Shown piece by piece: positions 16,951 through 25,033 of a DNA stretch of 33,088 nt (its first letter is position 1; each line of letters opens with the position of its first letter). The notes below the pieces were generated by a model, which saw only the letters and a program-made list of their open reading frames with translations, did not search any database and was not told the origin of the DNA. The stretch is from Actinomyces sp. AC-20-1 (GTDB lineage: Bacteria > Actinomycetota > Actinomycetes > Actinomycetales > Actinomycetaceae). Both the position numbers and the translations under genes were made by a program. The DNA is taken from contig NZ_JACJVC010000022.1 of the NCBI RefSeq assembly GCF_023369555.1, positions 1 through 33,088 on the forward strand, read 5' to 3'.

Positions 16951-18549
16951 TCAGCGCCGGGCGGTCTGGGCGGCCTGCTTGATGCGGCTGGTGAGCTCCA
17001 TGACCTCGTTGTAGGTCGAGCGCCGCTCGGACATCTGCTCGACGATCTTGCGGTTGGCGTTGATGACGGTGGTGTGGTCCTTGCCGAACTCGCGTCCGAT
17101 CTGCGGCAGGGACAGGTCGGTGAGCTCGCGGCACAGGTACATGGCCACGTGGCGGGCGTGCACGAAGGTCTTGGTGCGGACCTTGCCGCACAGGTCGTCG
17201 ATGGTCATGCCGAAGTAGTCGGCCGTCTGCGCCATGATGAGCGACGCCGTGATCTGCTCGCCGTCGGGGTCGGAGATGATGTCCTTGAGCACCATCTCCG
17301 CCAGGGTGAGGTCGATGGGCTGCTTCGTCAGGGAGGCGAAGGCTGTGACGCGGATGAGCGCGCCCTCGAGCTCGCGGATGTTCGTCGTCACGCGCGAGGC
17401 GATGTACTCCTGGACCTCCGCGGGCACCTCCTGGCCCTCGTCGCGGGCCCGGCGGGCGAGGATCGCCAGGCGCGTCTCGAGGTCCGGCGGCTGCACGTCC
17501 GCGGTCAGGCCCTCGGTGAAGCGCGAGATGAGCCGGTCCTCGAAGCCCTTGAGCTCCTTGGGGGGCTGGTCGGAGGTCAGGACGATCTGCTTGTTGTCCA
17601 GGCGCAGGGCGTTGAAGGTGTGGAAGAACTCCTCGAGGGTGGACTCCTTGCCGCTGAGGAACTGGATGTCATCGAGCAGGAGGATGTCGACGCCCCGGTA
17701 GCGGTCCTTGAAGGAGCTCATGCGCCCCACCTGGACGGAGTCGATGAAGTCGGAGACGAACTCCTCGCTGGAGACGTACTTGACGTGCGTCGTCGGGCTC
17801 AGCTCGCGGGCGTAGTTGCCGATGGCGTGCAGCAGGTGCGTCTTGCCCAGGCCGGAGCCCCCGTAGATGAACAGGGGGTTGTAGCCGGTGCCGGGGGCCT
17901 CGGCGACGGCGAGGGACGCGGCGTTGGCGAAGCGGTTGGAGCCGCCGGTGACGTAGGTGTCGAAGGTGTAGTGCGGGTTGAGGCGGGAGTGGTCCGTGCC
18001 GGCCGGACGCTGCTCGGGCGCGACGGTGGGCTGCGGGACCGAGCGCAGGCCGGCGGGGCGGGCCGGCGTCGGTGCGAGCGGGTGGGTGCCGCTCACCGCG
18101 GCCGGTGCGGTGCCGGTGGTGCTGTTGGCGCCGTCGGTGGACTCGGGGACGGTGGGCGCGGTCGTGGTGCCGTGGCCGGCCGCGGGTGAGGAGGTGGCGA
18201 CCGGGACGGGTGCGGCCGGTGCAGTGGGTGCAGCGGGTGGGGTGGCCGGGCGCGGCGTGGGGCGCGGATCGCGCTGGACCGGTGCGGGCACGGCCTCGAG
18301 GGAGGGGTCGACGATGATCTCGAAGGGCACCTGGCGGCCGGCGACGGCGGCGAGGGAGGCGGAGATCGTGGCCCGGTCCTTCTCGAAGGTGTCGCGGGCG
18401 AAGGCGGAGCCGACGACGACGACGAGGATGTCGTCGACGTCGAGGACGCTCGTCATGCGCAGCATGGCCACCTTGCCCGTGCCCATGGTGCCGGCCGTCG
18501 AGAGGTGGTCGACTGCTGAGGCCCACAGGTCGGTGGTCTGGTCGGGCAC
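16951..18549 (-). CDS. dnaA: Chromosomal replication initiator protein DnaA
   Basis: This is a 532-aa AAA+ initiator that binds DnaA boxes and melts the origin. The start GTG 18549 ([16 protein letters not shown]) has GGAGGAGG about 5-12 nt upstream; the frame to 18864 only extends into the regulatory gap. Domain I covers about 1-80. Domain II is a long, Pro/Ala/Thr-rich linker (about 85-185), as in Streptomyces. Domain III has Walker A GGSGLGKT (230-237), Walker [10 protein letters not shown] and the arginine-finger region FEDRLISRF. Domain IV carries the DnaA signature, here [11 protein letters not shown] (from about residue 488). In the DNA-binding helix the residue matching E. coli Arg399 is His ([12 protein letters not shown]). 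Confidence 0.98.
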   Translation of the reverse strand: MPDQTTDLWASAVDHLSTAGTMGTGKVAMLRMTSVLDVDDILVVVVGSAFARDTFEKDRATISASLAAVAGRQVPFEIIVDPSLEAVPAPVQRDPRPTPRPATPPAAPTAPAAPVPVATSSPAAGHGTTTAPTVPESTDGANSTTGTAPAAVSGTHPLAPTPARPAGLRSVPQPTVAPEQRPAGTDHSRLNPHYTFDTYVTGGSNRFANAASLAVAEAPGTGYNPLFIYGGSGLGKTHLLHAIGNYARELSPTTHVKYVSSEEFVSDFIDSVQVGRMSSFKDRYRGVDILLLDDIQFLSGKESTLEEFFHTFNALRLDNKQIVLTSDQPPKELKGFEDRLISRFTEGLTADVQPPDLETRLAILARRARDEGQEVPAEVQEYIASRVTTNIRELEGALIRVTAFASLTKQPIDLTLAEMVLKDIISDPDGEQITASLIMAQTADYFGMTIDDLCGKVRTKTFVHARHVAMYLCRELTDLSLPQIGREFGKDHTTVINANRKIVEQMSERRSTYNEVMELTSRIKQAAQTARR

Positions 18550-18635
18550 GTGCCCTCCTCCGGGCTCGGGACGGCTGCGGGTGCGCGCGTCGGTCGGGTG
18601 GGTCCGGCGGGTGGCCGGGGCTGTCATCATGGTAG

Positions 18636-18656
18636 TTCTCCACAGAGTTGTCCACA
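18636..18656 (+). promoter_or_regulatory. Pair of DnaA boxes (TTCTCCACA, TTGTCCACA)
   Basis: Two same-strand boxes at 18636-18644 and 18648-18656 are separated by 3 bp. TTGTCCACA is the strong actinobacterial form; TTCTCCACA differs only at the flexible third base. An inverted TTCTCCCCA follows after 2 bp. Confidence 0.7.
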
Positions 18657-18868
18657 TGTGGGGAGAACGTACGGACAATGTGTCACCCCAGGAGCCCGCT
18701 GGGACTGAGTCTGTGGGTACTGGGTGCCCACCAACCGCGCTCCACACGCTGCGAGCCCCTTTTCCCACACCCCGTGGACAACCTCCTCGGCTGGGGGACC
18801 GGGCGGTGGGCGCCGTCGTCGACCCGCACGAAGTGGCGGGTTTCTCACCTTTGAGGGCAACCATGCGT

Positions 18869-18898
18869 TTGACCGTAACTCAGCCGCAACCGTACTGT
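18869..18898 (+). promoter_or_regulatory. Promoter of the rpmH operon
   Basis: TTGACC (18869-18874) and TACTGT (18893-18898) are separated by 18 bp, a good fit to actinobacterial housekeeping sigma promoters. The rpmH start lies about 112 bp downstream. Confidence 0.6.
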
Positions 18899-19010
18899 GG
18901 TGCGGACGTTCGCGTGGAGTCACGTCCCGGTCCATGGGGCTGCCAGCGCGAGCGACCGTGCCGCGATCCCCGTGACGCACGGTTCCGATCATCCGACCAG
19001 GAGTACACCC

Positions 19011-19148
19011 GTGAGCAAGCGGACCTTCCAGCCGAACAACCGCCGTCGCGCCAAGGTGCACGGCTTCCGCAAGCGCATGAGCACCCGCGCCGGCCGAGCC
19101 GTCCTCGCCTCGCGCCGCCGCAAGGGTCGCGCACGTCTCGCTGCCTGA
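19011..19148 (+). CDS. rpmH: 50S ribosomal protein L34
   Basis: This is a 45-aa, highly basic protein of the large ribosomal subunit. The sequence [20 protein letters not shown] is nearly invariant in L34. GTG 19011 is preceded by AGGAG at 18999-19003; the open frame runs back to 18897, but that extension is non-coding. It is the first gene of the rpmH-rnpA-yidD-yidC-jag-rsmG series. Confidence 0.98.
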   Translation: MSKRTFQPNNRRRAKVHGFRKRMSTRAGRAVLASRRRKGRARLAA

Positions 19149-19149
19149 G

Positions 19150-19506
19150 GTGCTCCCGGCCGCGCACCGGATGCTGCGAGGTGAGGACTTCACCGCCGCA
19201 GTGAGGAAGGGTGCGCGCAGCGGGAGCCCGAGGCTTGTCGTCCACTACCGAGCCGGCGAGACCGGGGACACGTCCCCGGCACTCGTCGGCGTCGTCGTGC
19301 CCAAGAAGCAGGTCGCCCGGGCCACCCACCGCAACCGGATCAAGCGCCGCGTGCGCGCCCTCATGAGCGCGCGCGTGGGCCGCCTCGAGCCGGGTGCGCG
19401 CGTGGTCGTCAGGGGGCTGGCCGGGGCTGACGGCGCCACGAGCGCCGAGCTGGGCACGGACCTCGACCGCCACCTTGCGCGTGCGCGCGAGGGACGACGA
19501 CGGTGA
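19150..19506 (+). CDS. rnpA: Ribonuclease P protein component
   Basis: This is a 118-aa basic protein that assists RNase P RNA in trimming tRNA 5' ends. The conserved segment THRNRIKRRVRALM (about 59-72) is the RNR motif that binds P RNA and substrate leader; the N-terminal LPAAHRMLRGEDF and VVVPKKQVARA are also typical. GTG 19150 lies 1 nt after the rpmH stop, so its translation is coupled. The C-terminus overlaps the yidD start by 4 nt. Confidence 0.95.
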   Translation: MLPAAHRMLRGEDFTAAVRKGARSGSPRLVVHYRAGETGDTSPALVGVVVPKKQVARATHRNRIKRRVRALMSARVGRLEPGARVVVRGLAGADGATSAELGTDLDRHLARAREGRRR

Positions 19507-19853
19507 GGACGGTGGCGAACCCGATGACTGGCTCCGACCAGGCGCACGGCCCGCAGGCCGGCCAGTCCCGTGAGGGTGTGCTCGCACGGCTCGTGCTGGC
19601 GCCCGTGAGGTTCTACCAGCAGTGGGTCTCACCAGGGCTGCCGCGCCGCTGCCGCTACTACCCCACCTGCTCCGCCTACGCGGTCCAGGCCGTCCGGGCC
19701 CACGGCCCGCTCAAGGGCCTCGTGCTCGGCACCTGGCGCGTCCTGCGCTGCAACCCCTTCACCCGCGGCGGTGTCGACCACGTCCCGGACGCGGGCCAGT
19801 GGCGCTACCACCACCCCCACGACGTTCCCCGCCCGGAGACGGCCACGCCCTGA
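19503..19853 (+). CDS. yidD: Membrane protein insertion efficiency factor YidD
   Basis: This is a 116-aa small membrane-associated protein that aids YidC-dependent insertion. The family core is clear: FYQQWVSPGLPRRCRYYPTCSAYAVQA, then HGPLKGLVLGTWRVLRCNPF and GGVDHVP, with Cys50, Cys56 and Cys83. An N-terminal extension of about 25 residues precedes the amphipathic helix. GTG 19503 overlaps the rnpA stop (GTGA); ATG 19524 is an alternative start. Confidence 0.93.
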   Translation: MRTVANPMTGSDQAHGPQAGQSREGVLARLVLAPVRFYQQWVSPGLPRRCRYYPTCSAYAVQAVRAHGPLKGLVLGTWRVLRCNPFTRGGVDHVPDAGQWRYHHPHDVPRPETATP

Positions 19854-19922
19854 CCGGCGCGGGACCCGGCCGGAACCACCGGCCCGCGGGGCCCCGGCCC
19901 CGCACGCACAGCAAGGAGTGCA

Positions 19923-21107
19923 ATGGACACGATGCTCTGGCCCCTCAAGGTGGCCGTTGCCTGGGTCATGGTCTACATCCACAAGGGCCTGACCCTCATC
20001 GGCATGCCCGACGGTCCCGGTGCCGCCTGGGTCATCTCGATCATCGGCCTGACGATGGTCGTGCGCCTGCTCATCATGCCGCTGTTCGTCAAGCAGATCC
20101 GCGCCAGCCGCGGCATGCAGCTCATGCAGCCCGAGCTCCAGGCGCTCCAGGCCAAGTACAAGGACAAGAAGGACCCGGCCTCCCAGCAGAAGATGCAGGA
20201 GGAGATGATGGCCCTGTACTCCAAGCACGGGACCAACCCCTTCTCCTCCTGCCTGCCGGTCCTCGTGCAGATGCCGGTCTTCTTCGCGCTCTTCCGCGTC
20301 CTGGCCTCCCTCGAGGCGGTCGCCCAGGGCACCTACGCCAAGCACGACTCCATCGGCCCGCTCACCGCCGAGCTGGCGGCCGACGTCCAGGCATCCACCG
20401 TCTTCGGCGCCCCGCTGTCGGCGTCCTTCATGAACTCCGACGACGTCACCACCAAGGTCGTCACCGTCATCATGATCATCATCATGTCGGCCACGCAGTG
20501 GTACACCATGGCGCAGCTGAGCATGAAGAACATGCCGGAGTCCGCCAAGAGCTCCGACAACCCCATGATGCGCTCCCAGCGCATGATGATGACGATCATG
20601 CCGATCTTCTTCGCCTTCACGGGCGTGCAGTTCCAGATCGGTGTCCTGGTCTACTGGGTGACGACGAACCTGTGGACCATGGGCCAGCAGTTCTTCACCA
20701 TCCGCAACATGCCGGCCCCCGGCTCGGAGGCGGAGAAGAAGCACCGTGCGCGCGTCAACGCCAAGCGCGTGGCCAAGGGCCTGCCCACGCTCGAGGAGGA
20801 GGAGGCCGCCCAGCGCGCCGCCGAGCTCGCCGAGCAGGCCAGCCAGCGCCGTCAGCGCGTCCAGCCGGTGCGCAAGGACCGCCAGAAGCGCAAGGGCGGC
20901 TCCGGCCTGCCGGCGACGCCCGAGGAGCAGCGCGCCGCCGAGGACGAGGCCTCCACGGGCTTCAGCGCTGAGGAGGAGGCCGCCATCGAGGAGATCGAGA
21001 CGAATATCGTCGGCCTCACCCCCGAGGAGATCGCCCGCCGCCGCTACGAGAAGCGCGCCCGCCAGCGCCAGCAGCGCAAGAACAACAGCAAGAAGCGCCG
21101 GCGCTGA
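19923..21107 (+). CDS. yidC: Membrane protein insertase YidC
   Basis: This is a 394-aa Oxa1/YidC insertase that places proteins in the cytoplasmic membrane alone or with SecYEG. It is the Gram-positive type without the large periplasmic domain: an N-terminal helix, then IIGLTMVVRLLIMPLFVKQ with the conserved groove Arg48, a cytosolic helical hairpin (LMQPELQALQAKYKDKK), and three further membrane helices (MPVFFALFR; VIMIIIMSATQW; IMPIFFAFTG...GVLVYWVTTNLWT). A long basic/Glu-rich C-terminal tail (about 270-394) probably contacts ribosomes. AAGGAG stands 5-10 nt before ATG 19923. Confidence 0.97.
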   Translation: MDTMLWPLKVAVAWVMVYIHKGLTLIGMPDGPGAAWVISIIGLTMVVRLLIMPLFVKQIRASRGMQLMQPELQALQAKYKDKKDPASQQKMQEEMMALYSKHGTNPFSSCLPVLVQMPVFFALFRVLASLEAVAQGTYAKHDSIGPLTAELAADVQASTVFGAPLSASFMNSDDVTTKVVTVIMIIIMSATQWYTMAQLSMKNMPESAKSSDNPMMRSQRMMMTIMPIFFAFTGVQFQIGVLVYWVTTNLWTMGQQFFTIRNMPAPGSEAEKKHRARVNAKRVAKGLPTLEEEEAAQRAAELAEQASQRRQRVQPVRKDRQKRKGGSGLPATPEEQRAAEDEASTGFSAEEEAAIEEIETNIVGLTPEEIARRRYEKRARQRQQRKNNSKKRRR

Positions 21108-21191
21108 CAGCGAGCCGGGCCCTGTCCACGACCTCCGCGGGGCCGCGACGCTGACGCCACGCGGTCCTCACCTCACAGAACGGAAGATCCC

Positions 21192-21743
21192 ATGACTGAC
21201 AACACCGCCGTGTCCAGCACCGTCAAGCGCCTCGAGGAGGAGGGTGAGGTCGGCGCCGACTACCTCGAGGAGCTGCTCGACATCGCCGACCTCGGCGGCG
21301 ACATTGACATCGACGTCGACCACGGTCGAGCCTCCATCGCCATCGTGGCCTCCGAGGAGGGCGACGAGCGCGAGCTCGCGGACCTCGTGGGTGAGGACGG
21401 GGAGGTGCTGGAGGCGGTCCAGGAGCTCACTCGTCTGGCCGTCCAGGCGCGCACGGGCAACCGCTCGCGCCTCATGCTGGACATCAACGGCTACCGCGCC
21501 GCACGCCGCGAGGAGCTGACGAAGGTCGCGCAGGAGGCGGTCCGGCAGGTCCTGGCCACCGGTGAGACCGTGGCCCTCGAGCCGATGAACCCCTTCGAGC
21601 GCAAGGTCTGCCACGACGTCGTCGCGGCCGCCGGCCTGGTCTCGGAGTCGGAGGGCGCGGAGCCCCACCGCCGGGTGGTCGTCCTGCCTGCCGACGAGGT
21701 GGAGGCCGACGACGCTCCTGCTGAGGACGCCGACGAGGCCTGA
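21192..21743 (+). CDS. jag: KH/R3H-domain RNA-binding protein Jag (KhpB)
   Basis: This is a 183-aa RNA-binding protein; Jag/KhpB with KhpA binds RNA and influences division and elongation in Gram-positives. A KH-II fold spans about 30-110, with the nucleic-acid loop GEDGEVL (67-73) and RSRLMLDINGYR. The R3H domain is about 115-175, with PMNPFERKVCHDVV supplying the Arg137 and His141 pattern. The N-terminal Jag domain found in Firmicutes is absent, as usual in Actinobacteria. The acidic C-terminal tail is disordered. GGAAG precedes ATG 21192. Confidence 0.93.
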   Translation: MTDNTAVSSTVKRLEEEGEVGADYLEELLDIADLGGDIDIDVDHGRASIAIVASEEGDERELADLVGEDGEVLEAVQELTRLAVQARTGNRSRLMLDINGYRAARREELTKVAQEAVRQVLATGETVALEPMNPFERKVCHDVVAAAGLVSESEGAEPHRRVVVLPADEVEADDAPAEDADEA

Positions 21744-21762
21744 GCGCCGGTCGGGGCACGGG

Positions 21763-22458
21763 ATGAGCGACGAGATGACCACGGACGAGAAGCCTGCGCT
21801 CGGGGCGCTCGAGGACGAGGGGTCCGGCGCGGAGCTCCTGGTGGAGGAGCCGAGCGAGGAGGTGCGCGCGCTCTTCGGCGTCGCCTTCTCGGGTGCGGAG
21901 CACTTCGCGCACATGCTCGCCGAGCAGGGTGAGCTGCGCGGGCTGGTGGGCCCGCGCGAGATGCCGCGCCTGTGGACCCGCCACATCGTCAACTCGGCGG
22001 CGGTCGTGCCCTTCCTGCCCGGTCGGGGGACGGTGGCCGACGTCGGGTCGGGGGCCGGTTTCCCGGGGGTCGTCGTCGCGCTGTTGCGACCCGATCTAGA
22101 AGTAACACTTATCGAAACGATGGAGAGACGGGTGGAGTGGCTCTCCGACGTCGTCTCCGAGCTCGATCTCGACAACGTCGAGATCCTGCGGGCACGGGCC
22201 GAGGAGGTGCGTGAGCGTTACGACGTCGTCACCGCCCGCGCCGTCGCCAACCTCTCTCGGCTCGTGCGCCTCACGGCTCCCCTGCTGCGGCAGGGCGGCA
22301 GCCTCCTGGCCCTCAAGGGGGCCAAGGCCGAGGCGGAGGTCGAGGACGCCCGCTACGTCACCAAGAAGGCCAAGCTCGAGCCGGCAGTCATCCACGAGGT
22401 CATCACCCCGGGCGAGGAGCTGACCAAGATCGTCGAGGTCCGTCGGCCCAGGCGCTGA
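21763..22458 (+). CDS. rsmG: 16S rRNA (guanine-N7) methyltransferase RsmG
   Basis: This is a 231-aa SAM-dependent enzyme that makes m7G527 in 16S rRNA; loss in other bacteria gives low-level streptomycin resistance. The SAM site is DVGSGAGFPG (93-102) followed by LIETMERRVEWL. The N-terminal segment and WTRHIVNSAAVVPFL are typical. Downstream motifs ARAVANLSRLV and LALKGAKAEAE complete the Rossmann fold. A short stretch (22092-22128) uses codons that are rare in the rest of the window. The start ATG 21763 is 19 nt after jag with no strong Shine-Dalgarno; ATG 21775 is possible. Confidence 0.96.
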   Translation: MSDEMTTDEKPALGALEDEGSGAELLVEEPSEEVRALFGVAFSGAEHFAHMLAEQGELRGLVGPREMPRLWTRHIVNSAAVVPFLPGRGTVADVGSGAGFPGVVVALLRPDLEVTLIETMERRVEWLSDVVSELDLDNVEILRARAEEVRERYDVVTARAVANLSRLVRLTAPLLRQGGSLLALKGAKAEAEVEDARYVTKKAKLEPAVIHEVITPGEELTKIVEVRRPRR

Positions 22459-22488
22459 GCCGGTCCCACCGGACCTGGGTGCCTCCGC

Positions 22489-22522
22489 GTCCACAGGCCC
22501 GCGCTGTCCACAGGCCCGCGCC
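22489..22522 (+). repeat. 17-bp tandem repeat with DnaA-box-like cores upstream of parA
   Basis: Two adjacent units, GTCCACAGGCCCGCGCT and GTCCACAGGCCCGCGCC, differ only at the last base. Each holds a GTCCACA core; with upstream bases these read CGCGTCCACA and CTGTCCACA. A decayed third core TTGTCCGAG follows at 22525. They lie 75-108 bp before the parA start. Confidence 0.75.
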
Positions 22523-22596
22523 CGTTGTCCGAGGCCTCACATAGACTGAGGTGCCCGACAGGTTCCCCTGCAGGACGTCGCCCGAGGAGTACAGGT

Positions 22597-23502
22597 TTGC
22601 CAGGTTCCATCTTCGACCAGCTCCAGGCCGACCACGCCGTCCTTGAGGACATCGCGGCCGGTGGGTTCCCGCGTCCCGACCAGACCCGGGTCATCGCCGT
22701 CGCCAACCAGAAGGGCGGGGTCGGCAAGACGTCCACGGCCGTCAACGTGGCGGCGGCGCTGGCGGAGACCGGCCTGCACGTGCTCGTCATCGACGCGGAC
22801 TCCCAGGGCAACGCCTCCACCGCCCTGGGGGTGGAGCACGACGAGGAGACCGCATCCATCTACGACGTGCTCGTCGAGGGCGCGAGGATCCAGGACGTCG
22901 TCGTCCAGACCCGCTTCGCCCCCTCCCTGTGGTGCGTGCCCGCCTCGATCGACGCGGCCGCCGTCGAGATCGAGCTCATCAACGCGGCCCAGCGCGAGTC
23001 GCGTCTGAGACTGGCACTGCGCGAGTACCTGCTCGGCCGGGCCGAGCTTGGGCTGCCGCGTGTGGACTACGTCCTCATTGACTGCCCGCCGAGCCTGGGT
23101 ATCATGACGATCAACGCCTTCGTCGCCGCGGGCGAGGTGCTCATCCCCATGCAGGCCGAGTACTACGCGCTTGAGGGCCTCGCCCTGCTCACCCGGTCCG
23201 TGGACCGCATCGCCCAGATCCACAACCCAGCGCTGCGGGTGTCGATGATCGTGCTCACGATGTTCGACCAGCGCACGACCCTGGCTCGTGAGGTTGAGTC
23301 GGAGGTCCGCACCTACTTCCCGTCCGCAACCCTTCAGACGCGGGTGCCGCGCTCGGTCCGCGTGGCGGAGGCGCCGTCCTTCGGCTCCCCTGTGGTGTTC
23401 TGGGACCCTCGCTCAACGGGAGCGGTAGCGTACAAGCAGCTCGCCCAGGAGATCGCCCAGCGCGGTACCGCTGACGGGCACAAGGACGTCGAGGAGGCCT
23501 GA
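22597..23502 (+). CDS. parA: Chromosome partitioning ATPase ParA
   Basis: This is a 301-aa deviant Walker ATPase that moves ParB-parS complexes over the nucleoid. The start is TTG 22597 with GAGGAG at 22584-22589; the frame is open from 22525, but that stretch includes promoter-like DNA and has no ribosome site. Walker A is KGGVGKT (39-45) with the signature Lys39; ...[13 protein letters not shown] and [12 protein letters not shown] are the A' and B motifs. A short N-terminal segment ([25 protein letters not shown]) precedes the ATPase fold, as in other actinobacterial ParA. TAGACT at 22543 may be the -10 promoter element. The stop overlaps the parB start. Confidence 0.95.
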   Translation: MPGSIFDQLQADHAVLEDIAAGGFPRPDQTRVIAVANQKGGVGKTSTAVNVAAALAETGLHVLVIDADSQGNASTALGVEHDEETASIYDVLVEGARIQDVVVQTRFAPSLWCVPASIDAAAVEIELINAAQRESRLRLALREYLLGRAELGLPRVDYVLIDCPPSLGIMTINAFVAAGEVLIPMQAEYYALEGLALLTRSVDRIAQIHNPALRVSMIVLTMFDQRTTLAREVESEVRTYFPSATLQTRVPRSVRVAEAPSFGSPVVFWDPRSTGAVAYKQLAQEIAQRGTADGHKDVEEA

Positions 23503-24740
23503 TGGCACAGAAGAAGCGTGGTCTGGGACGGGGTCTCCAAGCGCTCATCCCGGAGGCTCAGACTGAGAACCCCTCGAGCCGTCCGACGGACGTGTTCTTC
23601 CCCGGCAGCGGACGAGGCGCTGAGGTGGAGCGCGGTAGCGAGGGCTCATCACGCGCCGCGGAGATTGCTGAGGTGCTCATGGAGCCCTCGAAGCGAGCCC
23701 GGTCTGGGACAAGGCGCTCGGGGCGGTCGGCTGAGACTCATGTTTCACGTGAAACACCGGTGGGCGACGGGCTCGGCCACAGCAGTGACCGTCGTGTTTC
23801 ACCTGGAACCTCAGCCGAGGATGTCCCCCGGGACGAGGGCGTCGCTCCTGTTTCACGTGAAACATCCGCAACCGACCCGGTGGAGCCGTCCACCACCGGG
23901 GATGACCAGGGACTCGTCCCGGTGCCGGGGGCCACCTTCGCTGAGCTTCCCGTTGAGCTCATCGTCCCCAACCCGCGTCAGCCCCGCCAGGTCTTCGACG
24001 ACGACGACATCGCCGAGCTCGCCGCCTCCATCGAGGAGGTCGGGCTGCTCCAGCCGGTCGTTGTCCGACGCGTTGACGGAGAGGACGGCTCGACGACCTA
24101 CGAGCTCATCATGGGTGAGCGTCGTCTGCGCGCCTCCAAGGTCGCGGGTCTCAACGTCATTCCGGCGGTGGTCAGGTACACGGAGGACGAGGACCTTCTA
24201 CGCGACGCCCTGCTGGAGAACCTGCACCGTGTCCAGCTCAATCCTCTTGAGGAGGCCGCGGCCTACCAGCAGCTGCTCGAGGACTTCAGCTGTACGCATG
24301 CGGAGCTCTCCCAGCGCATCGCCCGCTCTCGTTCTCAGGTCTCCAACACGTTGCGACTGCTCAAGCTCCCGGCGCTGGTCCAGCGCCGTGTGGCCGCAGG
24401 TGTCCTGTCAGCGGGACACGCACGCGCCCTCCTGGGCCTGCCGGACGCCTCCGCGATGGAGAGGCTGGCGCAGAAGATTGTGGCTGAGGGCCTGTCCGTG
24501 CGGGCGGTCGAGGAGCTGGTCGCACTCCACGACGAGCCTGAGATCCGTACCCCGGTCATGCGCACCCGCAGCACGACGCTTCCCGCGCTGTCGACCCGTC
24601 TGTCCGACGCCTTCGACACCCGGGTCAAGGTGACCCGAGGTGCGAAGAAGGGCAAGATCACCATCGAGTTCGCCGGCGATGAGGACCTTGCCCGTCTCAT
24701 CGAAGCCTTGGCGCCTGGTACCTCCCTGTCAGAGGACTGA
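23502..24740 (+). CDS. parB: Chromosome partitioning protein ParB with parS-encoded linker repeats
   Basis: This is a 412-aa CTP-dependent DNA clamp that loads at parS. It begins [17 protein letters not shown], the usual ParA-stimulating N-terminus. A disordered linker (about 20-145) includes VSRET (81-85), VSPGT (99-103) and VSRET (117-121) at an 18-residue spacing, encoded by two perfect and one decayed parS. The ParB/Srx CTPase domain shows NPRQPR, GERRLRA (205-211) and [14 protein letters not shown]. The helix-turn-helix is [26 protein letters not shown]-terminal dimerisation segment ends [20 protein letters not shown] 23502 overlaps the parA stop (TGATG). Confidence 0.97.
   Translation: MAQKKRGLGRGLQALIPEAQTENPSSRPTDVFFPGSGRGAEVERGSEGSSRAAEIAEVLMEPSKRARSGTRRSGRSAETHVSRETPVGDGLGHSSDRRVSPGTSAEDVPRDEGVAPVSRETSATDPVEPSTTGDDQGLVPVPGATFAELPVELIVPNPRQPRQVFDDDDIAELAASIEEVGLLQPVVVRRVDGEDGSTTYELIMGERRLRASKVAGLNVIPAVVRYTEDEDLLRDALLENLHRVQLNPLEEAAAYQQLLEDFSCTHAELSQRIARSRSQVSNTLRLLKLPALVQRRVAAGVLSAGHARALLGLPDASAMERLAQKIVAEGLSVRAVEELVALHDEPEIRTPVMRTRSTTLPALSTRLSDAFDTRVKVTRGAKKGKITIEFAGDEDLARLIEALAPGTSLSED
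23741..23756. promoter_or_regulatory. parS site (perfect)
   Basis: TGTTTCACGTGAAACA, the universal ParB-binding palindrome, lies inside parB and encodes His-Val-Ser-Arg-Glu-Thr. Confidence 0.95.
23795..23810. promoter_or_regulatory. parS-like site (degenerate)
   Basis: TGTTTCACCTGGAACC matches parS at 13 of 16 positions. It stands exactly 54 bp from each perfect parS on either side, inside parB. Confidence 0.5.
23849..23864. promoter_or_regulatory. parS site (perfect)
   Basis: A second TGTTTCACGTGAAACA within parB, 108 bp from the first, encoding Pro-Val-Ser-Arg-Glu-Thr. Confidence 0.95.
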
Positions 24741-25033
24741 CATCTCCCCTGCGGCCTGCCAGTCTGCTGCGCGTGCGGTCTACGGGTTCGGCCGGATCAT
24801 GCCCGGCATCAGATGGTGTTCCGTGCCGCGCTGGACACTGAGTCTGGATTCTGAGCCGGAGCTGTCGGTCTCAGACGACGCGCGGCCGAGGAGGGGTCGC
24901 GCCGGTGCCCGCGGACTCGCGCCGAGGACGACACGTCACGGAGGCGGTGGGCGCCCGGCGCACCGCCACGCGACGGACCGGGTCGGGCCTCGAGGGTTGC
25001 CGCGGACCATGTCGAGAGCAGGCGCTCGACGAA
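24741..25033. other. Non-coding stretch between parB and the parS palindrome
   Basis: No gene is supported; open frames on either strand have no ribosome site and their composition reflects GC content. A stem TGTCAG/CTGACA at 24727-24742 overlaps the parB stop, and a 7-bp stem GGCGGTG/CACCGCC spans 24943-24967. Either could end the parAB transcript, but both are weak. Confidence 0.4.

Larger units (their letters stand above)
18550..19010. other. dnaA-rpmH divergent intergenic region, candidate oriC
   Basis: This is 461 bp between divergent dnaA and rpmH; no gene is supported. Tandem DnaA boxes TTCTCCACA and TTGTCCACA (18636-18656) abut an inverted TTCTCCCCA (18659-18667), forming a compact array. 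Further variants are TCCACA at 18741, TTTCCCACA at 18761 and an inverted TTGTCCACG at 18773-18781. Transcription diverges here, so both chromosome arms would be co-oriented with forks that start in this interval or the dnaN-dnaA gap. The boxes sit 87-118 bp upstream of dnaA and may also autoregulate it. Confidence 0.6.
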
